In this document: piece by piece, positions 14,419 through 25,900 of the stretch
Layout of the letters: every line of letters starts with the position of its first letter
Position numbering within the stretch: the first letter of the stretch is position 1
NCBI GenBank assembly: GCA_008694505.1
Contig: VZDJ01000052.1
Location: 6,141,722 to 6,205,721, forward strand
DNA: 64,000 nt
Source of the DNA: Cyanoderma ruficeps
Lineage: Eukaryota > Chordata > Aves > Passeriformes > Timaliidae
Direction of reading: 5' to 3'
Position numbers and translations under genes: made by a program
The notes under the pieces: generated by a model
Databases searched by the model: none
Told to the model about the DNA's origin: nothing
What the model saw: the letters and a program-made list of their open reading frames with translations, nothing else

Positions 14419-15620
14419 AATCACTTCAAGATCATCAAGTCCAACTTTTGAGTGATTACTTCATGCCCACTAAAGTGGAAAAGTGGCATGTCCACTTGTT
14501 TTTTTGAACACTTCCTGGGTTGGTGACTCCACCACAGCCCTGAGCAGCCTGTTCCAATATTTAACCACTCTTTTGGTGAAGAAATTTTTCCGACATGAAC
14601 CTCCCTGGTGCAACTTGAAGCAGGTTCTCCTCATCCTTTTCCTGCTTCCCTTGGAGCAGAGCCTGAACCCCACCTGGCTACAACCTCCTTTCAGGGGGTT
14701 GTAATGAGATAAAGTCACCTCTAAACCTCCTTTTTCCCCAGCTAAACATCCCCAGCTCCCTCAACTCCTCTTCATGGGACTTGTGTTCCAAACCTTCTCT
14801 GGACTTGCTCCAGTACCTCAGTGTCTTTTTGAAGTGAGGGGCCCAGAACTGGATATAGGATTTGTGGTGTCGCTAGTGCCAAGTACAGGGGAGGAATGTC
14901 ATTCCTGCTCCTGCTGGCCACACTGTTCCTGATCCAGCCAGGATGGCATTGTCCTTTTTGGCCACCTGGGCACACACTGGCTTGTGTTCAGCAGCTGTCA
15001 GTCAACACCACTGTGTAATTTTCTTGCTGGGCCACTTTGCAGCTACTTTTCCTGTGGTGCTGTGTGGGGTTGTGAGCCAAGGGCAGGACCTGGCCCTTCA
15101 CCTTGTTGAACTCACACCCTTGGCCTCGGGCCCTTGATCCAGCCTGTGCAGAATCCTCCAGCGGAACAAAACTCCCATTCTGTCGTGTGCAGAATCACTG
15201 AGAGCACCCTCCATCCTCTTGTGCAGATCATTGACAAAGGTATTAAATATGACCTGCCCCAAAACTGAGCCCTGGGCAGCTGGTGACAGGCTTCCAGCTG
15301 AATGCAACTCCATTCACTCTTGCCTTGGCCATCCAGGGAGTTTCTTTACCCAGTGAACTCCTGGCCCATCTGAGCCCTGTGCAGACAGTTCCTCCAAGAG
15401 AGTGCTGTGGGACACAAGTGTCAAAGGCTGTCCTGAAGTGCAGGTGAATGACATCCACAGCTTTTCCTTCATCTGCTAAATGGGACCCCTTGCTATAGAA
15501 AGAGATGAGGTTGATCAAGCAGGGTGTGCCTTGCATGAACCCAGGCTGACTGGGACTGAGAGAGACACTGATTGCTCTGGTTTGTCCTGCATGTACTGTG
15601 TGTTTGCACCCAAGATAATC
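14419..15620 (-). mobile_element. CR1 LINE, 1.2 kb, with decayed reverse-transcriptase remnant
   Basis: This is the largest CR1 in the window, on the minus strand with its 3' end at the left. The 3' UTR blocks are clear on the left (CACTCTTTTGGTGAAGAAAT, then CTGGACTTGCTCCAGTACCT). Farther right, minus-strand frames at 15098-15313 and 15243-15536 match the CR1 reverse-transcriptase domain (PCLINLISFYSKG, KAVDVIHLHFRTAFDT, then SVLGQVIFNTFVNDL). The frames are shifted and the catalytic region has decayed, so it is a dead 5'-truncated copy. One undetermined base lies at its left edge (14418). Confidence 0.88.
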
Positions 15621-18600
15621 TAAATATCAACATTTAAAGTCAGTTCATAAAATTTTGTAGTTTGCTTTTGTAGCTATATCTTCAGGGGTCCAGGAAAAAA
15701 TAACTATAATGTATTGCTGCAATCTGCATCTTGTTACTGGTTGACTAAAGAATTAAAGAAATAAGTGGTGGGTACTCTTCCATAAAAATATTGATCATTC
15801 TTGAAAAGTTTATTTCATAAAGAAGTACCAAAACAGATTCTTTCATGACTTGTGCCATTCTGTGAATTCAATATATGTTGCTGGTTCTAGCTGTTGGAGT
15901 TGTGCTCATAATAAGAGTTACTGATTTTAATGCCAAGTTTTACTCAGAGAAGTGCAACTCTTACATAGCAGTGGAATGCCCAAGTCCATTACTGTCACAC
16001 TTGTCTCTGCTATTTACCTGGCACCATTATTGCTGCTTCTCTGTTTCCTTGTCTTCTCTTTCCTTATTTATTTACTTTACTTTAATCCTTAACTTTTCTC
16101 TATAACCTGGAAGAATTTGTTGCTCATGTGTATCCTCTTTAAATCCTTCTGTTGTACGTGTGGACAACTGAAGGCTCACACCAAAGGGTAGCAAGGTGAT
16201 CAGATTTGACAGTCCAGTGCCAGAAAATATACTGGATTTTTGGATAGCCAAGGTAAAGGCTATGAAATGTCAGGGACTTTGGTTCTAACAATTAACATAA
16301 GCAGAGCTGAGGTGGTGAAAATTGTAGTGTAGTCATGAAGGCTCAATAAATTGTCAAATAAATTGGAGCTGGATTCAGTTTGGAAGTCTTGGATCTTAAA
16401 CCGCTGTCACACTGTCCTAGCTTCAGGGTAGGCTGGATTTGTTGGTGACCTGAAAACATAATGCAAGATTGTTGAATGTAGTCCAGCTTACTGCTAGCAG
16501 ATACTTGATTTTTGAACTTAATGAATGTGAGGTGTCACCTTACGTGAATTTTTATGTATTTCTTTAATTCCTTCTTTAGGACGTGATGTTAGAAAACAGG
16601 CTGAGAATTTGGGGTCAACAGTGAAACTGTCACTGCTCTTAAGTTGCTTGAGCTTCCACAAGTCTTTTTATTCAATGTCTTCTAATTTCTTGGCTTTGCT
16701 TAATTTTTGCATCCCAAAATCTAACTCAACATTAGTACGAATGTAAGAACCTCGGGGGCAGATACATTTTCTTTGAGTAGAGATCTTGTGTTGGAGAACT
16801 GCTAATTTGAGAAGGAAGTGTTCAGGAGAGCTGCCCTCTCTCTGCCTGGAATGCTTTTAAGCAAAGCAGATACTTAGTAGTTGCTTTGTATAAAACAGTA
16901 CAGAAGTCACTAGGTTGTTCTAAATTTACTTTCTAAATTCTGGCAGTTAGTCTGCACTATTACCAGCTCTTCAGTTAAGTCTTGTTTTCAGGTAACTGTG
17001 TTTGGATACTCAAATTTTAGGTAGATTTGTTTACTGCCTGCAATAAAAGGCCTAAAAGATGACTTAATTACTCCAACTCGACACACAAATGCCAAATTCC
17101 CTGGTGTTCTTATGTCTAACATTTCCTTTACAAGTTTCCTTTTGCAGTGTATGAATTGGATATTCCTCTTAAATAGAAGATAATCAGTGATGTATTTTTC
17201 TTGAGTCATAGACTCCTCTTGGACTGGCACAGCGTTTGTGTGTTGAGTAGTTTGTTCAAGGGTTTTTGAGTTTTATTTCTTCTTACTGAATTTAACAAAA
17301 AAGACCAAGTATAAGTATATTCATACTCTTTCTGAACATGGTGAAATATTTTTCTTGCTTTTCTTGTTTTAAGCTGTATTTTTGTGGTGTCTACAGAAAC
17401 TTTGTGCATGTTGTCTAGTAAACTCTTTAGTGTTTAACTCTTGTAAGTTCCATATAAAATGTATCAATGACAATAGGTGAGATCTTGCACATTTTTGTGA
17501 CCAACATTTAATTCAGAAATCCAAATAATAAAGTGGCTTAAAGCTTCCTGGGCTTTGTGTGAAATTTATTTTAAACCACTGTAGGTGTGTCTATGTGGCA
17601 TGTTCTATTCATGCAGAAGTTTTTAGAGCCTTCAAAACACATACTGTCATTTTTAGTTTGCCTACTTGCCTGCTGTTTTTTTATGAGGAATACCAACCTC
17701 TGACAGCTGAAGCTCTAGTAATTTGTTAAACAATGATAATTTAAAAAAAAACAACCCAACCAAATCAAACTTCTTTTCACCAAGCAGTTCTTCATTGTTA
17801 AAGCTTTATGAAAGTGGCAGCACATGGAAAATGGGCTCGAAGGAGGAGGAAGAATTCTCTGCAACAGGTAATTGTCATCAATCATTAATTCTGGTGGTAG
17901 GGAGAAGAATGAGAAAAGACAGAGAAGCATTTTGTGTGTTTGTGGAACAGGGAGAAAGGTCTTATGTGCGGGCTCTTAAATGCAAGCTGCTTCCACTTTT
18001 ATTTTTAATGCTCCCATTCTTTTGGGTTGTAGTAGGGGATGATGGAAAACAGCTTTTTTGTGAAACTTAAGAATTGAAGTTGGCTGTCTTGATAATGCAG
18101 AGTTCTGGTCCCCAGCTGACATGGCTTGGACTGTTTTGTTTGCCCACTGAAGTTTCTTTTGCTTTTGCTAGCAGTGGTGATTAGTAGCGTAGAAGGTTTA
18201 GGAGCAGACACAAGAAGCACAGCATTTACAGGGTGTTGCCAACACCCCAAGGGGTGCCTTGGCATCAAAAACACAACTGCAGGAACATCCAGTGCAGAGG
18301 TGGAACAGCCAGTGCTCTGACAAGGCAGTTTGCATGTTTAAGGCAATTTACAAGGATGAACATCTTACATTGCTTTTTTCTGCTAATGCAGAAAGTAGGA
18401 AATCTTGGACAAGTTCTCCTGTACTAAACAGATCAAGAGACCACTCCTGTCCCTTGTTGAATTAACTGCCTGGCTGTGGATACAAATCAGAGTATTTGAA
18501 AGAACCCAATGTTTTAAACAGTCAAGGAATTAATTTTCGTTTGTAGTGACTCACACATCCCTCCACCCCCTTTGGAGGACTAAATTTGAAATTAGTCCCA

Positions 18601-21600
18601 AGGTGAAATTGTGGCTTGCTGACATTTAAGCACATTTTCTGCTTTTATAAAAGCAAAAAACTAATTGAGAGCTGATGCTGTGATTTAGCTCTCTGAACTA
18701 TTCACAAAAATGTGCACACCATGCAGAAAAGTAATGCATAATCAGCTCTAGAAACAGTGTTCTACTAATATATGCTGAAGAACTGCTTTGCACTGTGATA
18801 TCTGTGTACAGGCTGTTTTGTATAAACAACTGCAGCTAAGAATTGAAATTCTGTTACTAATTTTGCTAATTGCTAATTTCCTTTTTTATTTTCTATCCAC
18901 AGATCTTCATGTCTTTCGCTAAGAGGAAACTTGTCAAGATAATTGCCTTAACTGTTGTACCTTGGAGCAGCCTGTACAAAACTGATCTTAAGAAGAAACA
19001 GTGATTAGTGTTTGAAATAGTTGCCAGGGGAAAAAAAAAATCAAGGATTTTTAAAAAATAATTTACAGAAGATATCATGACTTAAGTCCATTAAGAGGTT
19101 ATTCTTACCTAGGAAAAAGGCACAGCTGCTGAAAGGAGAAAAGAATTCTTAGTGGAAAAACGCAAAACCCACTTTTGTTCATAAAGGAACACATTACGTG
19201 TCATCTCCTTTAGTGATGTGTTTTGACTTCTCTCTAGGAAACTGGTATTTCTGCAGTTTTCAGAATTGGGTCAACCTTCTGTTAGCAGCTTTTGGACTTC
19301 TCCCTTATCTGTAATTATTTCTGTCAACAAGTCATGATTTTGTGGCTGTTTAACTGGGAATTAACTCGTAGGCTTCTAATAGCATTTAAGAAAATTTCAG
19401 GACTATCATTCTAAAAGGATAAAGGTGTTCAAAGTATCTGTAGTATTTCAGATGCTTTTTTTTTTTTTACTGGTGCAGCTTGAGAGAGAGTTCCAGCAGT
19501 CTGGTAGCAATGCAATTCCCAGATGCAGCTGAGGAAGGCATGTTTTACACTGGGTGTAGGTGCCAAGTAAATCTCTTCATTTACTGATTCTGTAAAAGCT
19601 GCATTTCTTCAACAAACAATGTGTCACTGGTTTCTAAATGTGCTGGTCTAGTATATCTGAGCAGATACTCTCACTTTTTGTGAGGTATGCTAAATACATA
19701 TCTGGCAGGAAACACTAATATAATAATGATGCTTTAAAATTGACAAGCTTATGCTGTGTCAGAACCTTGTTAGTCTACAGATGCATTTGTCTAAATGAAC
19801 TTTTCTCTGTCAGAGATGAAATTGCATCTGTGGAGTTTTACACTGGCTTTGGGCTTTATAGATTAGTATAATTTAAAACTATAAGATAAAGTGTAAATGC
19901 AGTGTTATTTTAATGGATGAAGTGCATAATTATAGTGATTTTTGCAGAAACTCAAATTTTCTGGTAGTGCACTGAATCACAAAGGATATTTTTCAGTGTT
20001 CTTTAGAATCCTTCCACATCTGGTGTTAAAATTAGTTAATTCTTTGCATTAAAACCGTACAGATGAAAATGTGTATCCAATTCCCTTTTCTTAGAGGGTT
20101 TATTTGATGCTTAGTGATGTCTCCTGGCTGTGCTTCCCTCCCTGCTTTTTTTCTGACCACATGAATGTGGATATAGCTTGAAACCTTCCATTTGATTTAC
20201 TGCCTGCCTGTTCTTAAACAATCCTTGCTTGTTAAGCAAGAAGAGTGTTCAGCCTCCTCAGTGCTCGTGTTTCAGGGTTTCTCTCCTGGCTCAGAGTGTA
20301 TCCATGAAATACTGATGGTATTTGAGGACAAGTGAGCAACCTTCCTGTACTGCTGCTGGTGGAATATGATAATCAATGCCTGCTCCTGAGACCAAATCAT
20401 TCCTCTTAATCTCTGAAGATCAAGGCTTTGGTAGAGAGCACCATCCTCCTGTTTGTTCAGGTCACAGCAGTGCAAACAGGAATTTTGGCATGAGTAGTTC
20501 AGATGTTTATTTACACCAAACCTCCCCCCCCTCCCACCAACATCTTTTTAAGTCCTACAAGAATTATATTCTTCTGTGAAGATGACTGTTCCACGCATCA
20601 ATAGCAGGTAACTACTTTTTGAAATACTTTACTTAAATACTATGTGGAAAATGTTGAATAATCATGTAATTTTTACTTTGTCATTTACTGGATTTTTCTG
20701 TCTTTTTAGGTATCCAAGATCCAGTCCTGGATAGGTAAGTATTCTGGACACTTTTTTTTTTTAGCAGTAACTGTTTCAAAGAAAAGCTAAGCTGAAGTTT
20801 ATTTACCTTTTTTCTCTGATCTCCAAATATTTTTTTAGGCTACTCCATTTAGATAACTTGCTTCTGACTTAGCATGTGCATCTAAATGCATAGTAAGGCT
20901 CCTTATAAACATTACACTTACTCAGTTCATGAACTCAAAACAGTTACTCCCATTTCTTCATTTTGTCCTGCTCAGTTTTCAGAAGCATTTTATTTGTATT
21001 TAGGCAGATTGATTTTGGTAGCCGGTACCAGAAATTAATTTTCTCCCAAGACCTGCACAAGGATGTAAATGCCCAGAACAGTAGTAGTTAAGATTGTATA
21101 TTTGTGTGCACGTGCATAAATGCACTGGTTTTAATTCAACTTTCTCCTTTAATTTGCAGCCTTCCAGTCTGGTGTTTTTCTTGCCTCTTCATGACCTCGT
21201 GTCTTGAGCAGCCTAGCTGGATCCCCTGGTTCCTGTTTCTTCTTGTCTCAAAATTCTGCTTTCTCCCGTTTTAGATTGCCTACCCTTTTATATTCATATG
21301 CACACACTGGCCTTTTGCTACCTGTTTTGGTCTTTGCTGTTTATCCTAAGACTTTGGTTGGGTTCCATGCAATGTTTTCCATGTGGCACTGCTCTTCTGG
21401 ATTCCCTGCCACAGTGCAATTAGTTTGTTGGAAGAACATCCCTGATGAACTTTGGAGGTTTTAGCGGCCTGATGGTCCTCATCTACATTTCTGTTCTGCT
21501 GCTTTGTCTTACTCTGAGAAGACATGAAAACTGTACCTTTTGCTGCCCTACTTAGAAAGCAAATGCATGAACATTTTTATTTTTTTAAAGAAGCAAGAGG

Positions 21601-22907
21601 GCTTGTGGATTGTGGGAGATAAGCAAAGCAAAAGCATTCCTGAGATAAAAAAAACACAAACAGCTCCCCTCAACAACAACAGCACATCTCCTCTTGGACA
21701 TGTTTAGATTAATGAGATGTTTGTTCTGCCCCTTTCTGCTCTAATTAGGAAATGCAGTCACGTTTTAGTTTCTAGGCTGAATGTAGTTCTTCTTTTTTTT
21801 CCCCCTCCTTCTGTCAAGTAATCTCTCTATTTCTGTTCAATTTTGTATCATTTTGATGAGCCTTTCTTTGCAAGTGCTCAGCTGTGGAATCCCTTATGCT
21901 CCACACCATGAGAGAATTGCTGCTGAATAGGATGGCTTAGACTCATCTGCAATATGTTTTGTTTTCTTGTGTAACACACTCCCTTGAGAACATTGGTTTT
22001 GAAAGTGGTTATGAATCTCTTCAGTTATCTGGCTGCTCCTTTGCTAATGGGTTCAGAAAAATCATTAAGCGTGCGCGTATCGCGATCTCTGGCTCAAAGT
22101 GAGGCAATTTGGGGGGAAAATACCAAGTTTTGGTGGTTTTTGGCGTTCACATTGCAGTAGTCCATGTTGATTTCCACGTGTGCAAATTTAAAGTGTTGAT
22201 ACCTTTTAAAATTTTTTGTGTTTTTACTGTGTTGTTGTGTAGCAAGGATTTCAAGTCTTCGTTTGACTTTCCATTCAGTTACAAAGCAGGAACATTGAGC
22301 ATAGTACATTACAGAAATATTTGAATGTAAAGCTGTTATGTCTGGATTTCTGGCCATGTAAAACTCTTCTTTTGCATAATTCTCACTGTGTGAATCTTTT
22401 TGGGGGGAATGGGCAGGTGGTTGAGGGAAGAAAACTTGATACAGTTTTCTTATGTAAGTTGGGTAAGATTTGTCGTTGGAATTCATGAGGACGTGTCTGT
22501 TTCTGTGTATGAAATAAAATGGTAAAGCAAGTTTTGTGAAGTTCTGACATTTAATATTTTTAACTCGAAGAGTGGTATTTTCCCAATATATAAGTAGTGA
22601 GTTTGTTTTTCTGAGTTTAGAGTATGGGATTGAAGTTCTTGTCGTAATTATGTGGACTGACATTTTCATGGGAATTCTCATTTAAGGAGACCTCTTAATG
22701 GTTTTATATTTCTTTGTATGTTTTGGTAACATAGCTCTATCCAAATAAAGCACCGTTTATGATTGTCGGGTCTGTGAAATATATGTATTTACATAACAAT
22801 GTAACTTGCATTGCCTGAGATTTTTACGGTGCTGAACTTTAAATACCTCCTCAAAGTTAATTTGGGAGTAATTGCAACTTTGTTCTTTTTTTCTTGTTGT
22901 GTTTCAG

Positions 22908-22947
22908 GGAAATGAGGCAAGCTACCCTTTGGAAATGTGCTCGCACT
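22908..22947 (+). CDS. PPP3R1: PPP3R1 coding exon 2 (residues 2-14 plus one base of Phe15)
   Basis: The exon is 40 nt between a gtttcag acceptor and a gtaagt donor. It encodes the myristoylated N-terminus from Gly2 to His14 and ends with the first base of the Phe15 codon. It begins exactly at the second codon, so the initiator ATG must be the last codon of the upstream exon. Confidence 0.95.
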
Positions 22948-25900
22948 GTAAGTTTTTTTTTTTTTAATTGCTACACTGTATTGTTACAGAAGTGAATTTT
23001 GTTTGGGGGTTGATCTATACAGTTTTCATGTATGTTGTGCGGTTTATATTCTAACCAAAAGAGTAAAATTAAAAGGTTAAAAATTACCTTTGGAAATAAT
23101 ACGGCTTTTGCTGTTAGATTGTAAAATCAAAAATCAGCCCATCTTTAAAACAAAAGTCTCTTAAAGTTTTGAGGGTTTTCTTTGAGTCTTCCATTAGAAT
23201 ATAAAAAAAACCTTACAGTCTTGATGTCTGTAGGGTGCAGTGTTCAGCCCATTGGGCTTTTCCATCAATCCTGGTGCCATTTCCTCAGGGATGTGGAGTC
23301 TGTGAGACTTTCCTCAGTCCTGGTGCAGCCTGTGCTGTGTTAGGAGTGAAGTATCTTCCTTAAACTGCCTTTGTGCCCTCAGAGGAAGGAGAAGGTTGTG
23401 GCTGAATGAGCTCTTTTTTCCCCGTGTGTGCTTGCAGCCAAGCAGTTAGGTGAGAACCCACTTGGTGTTACTTGCTTTTGGCCACGTGAGAATAAAATTC
23501 ATCGCTCCATCTCATGGGGTTTGTCTACTCTGTAAAAATGACAAAGTTTTGGGGTTTTTTTGCTTAAAGCTGACCAAAGAAAGGGTTGTCTTGTGAAATG
23601 TCCTTGTGATGTTGTGCTGAGTGTACCTATTCTTAGTTGCCTTTTCTGTTGAATGATTTTCTTCAGTGTGTGTAGACGTGTGTATGTGTCTTCTGAACCA
23701 CTCGATAAAATTCCTTCTCTTGGGCGAATTGAATCTTGTTTTGAATCAGGGTAACTCTTCAAGAGAGGGACTTGACCTAGATCAAGGTTTTCTAGCTCTC
23801 TTTCACAGTGCTTGTGCTGGCCTCTGGCTCTTGTAACTCAAGCTGTCATAAAAGATAATTGGTCACGGAGAAATCTTTGTCTAAGTCTGTTTTTTTCAGA
23901 GAAATGAGGCTTTAGCTGGTGTTTTGCAAATCCTCTGTGTGCCCGATAGGAACATCTACGTGGATTCTAATTTGAGTCATAAGTTTGCAAACACTTGGGG
24001 AATATCGTGCATAGCTGTGTAATGCTCTCAGTGTATTTTGTTCAATGCAAATCTATGGTTAGAGTTTTGTATTTGATAAAGACTTCAGTAGTGTTTTCCT
24101 GAATAAATAGATCTCAGTCTTATATTCCTGCTCCATTGGCCAGTGTTTTGTTATGGACAAAGTGGTTTCTGAAGAATTATTTTTTTAGCTAGTCAGTGTC
24201 AGAGTTGTGAGCAGTGTGTTGCCATCCTTCACTTCTGATTTTAGGACAAACTATATTCATTGGTAGCAACAGGCAGCCTAAAGGTTTATTATTGAGCTTC
24301 TTTGCACATTTTTATTGCAGAGAAGGTGAGGATTTTCACATTGTACTCTGTGGTTAAACTGTGTGTTGAGGCTGTTGTTGAAATGTGAAGTTTTGCATGG
24401 TTAAAGCTTTCTCTGCTCGGATGGCCTTTCTCACAACTGTGACCCTGAGCAACATAACTATACACAGCAGGAAAATGGAGTTATCACTGTCCCTTGGCTT
24501 GGATGGGCTCAGCCACTGCCATGACAGTGCTGTGCTTAAAGATCCTGCTGCCTCAGTATTCTAAAAGCCAGGGATTTTGGGCACAGATATGCACAGCTGC
24601 ATGTTTGGAAGCAAGTCCACCAAGTTCACATTGTTCTTCGAATGTTAAATGTTCCTGCTGCTTCCTAGAAATGGTCACTGATGGGTCTAAAGCTTTCAAG
24701 GCAAGGCCAGATCTTTGAAGATCATCTGATACGGATTTTGAATTTTCACCTTTTGGAGATTGCCAGTTAGTAATAATGAATTAATGCTGTTTGCACGGAG
24801 GCATTGGGTCATAACCTCTGCTTGGTGCTGCAGTTGTTACTTTGGTGTCTCATAAGAACAATTTTGTGTTAAAGTTGGCAGTTATGTGAAGCAAATCCAG
24901 GATACCACGGAGAGGATGCACAACATTAAATAGCCAAGTGTATTCTTTTAACCTTTCATTTTAGAATATTAGTTCTTCTCAGTGGGTGAATCAGTGTCGT
25001 TGCATTCCTTAAAGTGGTTTGGTTTTGTTCCTCACCTGTGCTGTGCTGTGCCAGAAATTACTCAAAACTTACCACTGCTTTCCATGGTGGAATCTATCCA
25101 TAAGAAAATTTTCTCATAGCAAAAAGAGGTAGAGAAAATTTTCTCATAGCAAAAAGATGTAGAGAAAACTATTCTGTAATAAAGAATAGTTTATCGTGTC
25201 GTATTTTTAATAGAAACGCTCTTTCATAGAGTGTTTGGATTTTAAGATGGGACGAGTAGTATCTCTTTCCTAACTTAGGAAATTGTAATTGACACATCTG
25301 AAGTCATGAAAGGGATTAGGCCAGCTGTGTGTAAGCATATACAAGACAAGTGGTTGAGTGTGTTCTCAAGGGCGTCATCTTTTTGAAATCTGATCTCCAA
25401 CACTGAAATGGCTGACCTGGTTGCTGCTCTGAAACGTTATATTCGTGAATCAGATGAGACTGTAGGTAGAGGTGCGAGTTTTGCTGAAGGTCTGTTTTAT
25501 TTTGAGATCTCTGCAATACGTTCTTCTGGGGGGAAAAAATTAGTCTGGAAGCATTTAAAATTCATTTCAGGACATGTTTGATTTATGAAATTTCTCCAAA
25601 CACCTTAGCAATATTCTCGTCCATAGTGATTTCATGTTTGAAAAATGAGTGGAAAGGGGGCTCTCTGTGACCATGCTCTGATGTGGCTTTTGTTAGTTAA
25701 ACCTTTGAGCCAGTATTGGAAGAGTATCTGAGAAGCCAACCTTTTAAATACAGGGGTAAACATTTAGATTTCAGAAGTGCTCAGCACCTACTTGCTGAGA
25801 GATGCACAACTTTCCTAAGGTCTGTGTCCTTTGCAGATGCCTGTGTGTATATTGTGTAAGGTGTTTCTTAATCCACAAGCAATTGTCCTGTTAAAGCATC

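Larger units (their letters stand above)
1..22907 (+). other. PPP3R1 intron 1 (3' part)
   Basis: This is AT-rich sequence with no supportable protein-coding exon. It holds CR1 fragments (2284-2640, 2912-2975, 14419-15620), one LTR (6867-7437), G/T-rich tracts (5520-5578, 8105-8210) and TA-rich patches near 9660-9730. I see no CpG island, so the PPP3R1 promoter and first exon are assigned upstream of the window. The remaining stretches (2976-6866, 7438-14418, 15621-22907) show only short unrelated ORFs. Noteworthy spots are a possible cryptic exon near 20.6-20.7 kb and a CpG cluster at 22068-22088. Confidence 0.75.

Noticed and set aside
14470..15536. Set of short genes around 14.5-15.5 kb
   Set aside because: All frames fall in a decayed CR1; the minus-strand ones are reverse-transcriptase remnants, not host genes.
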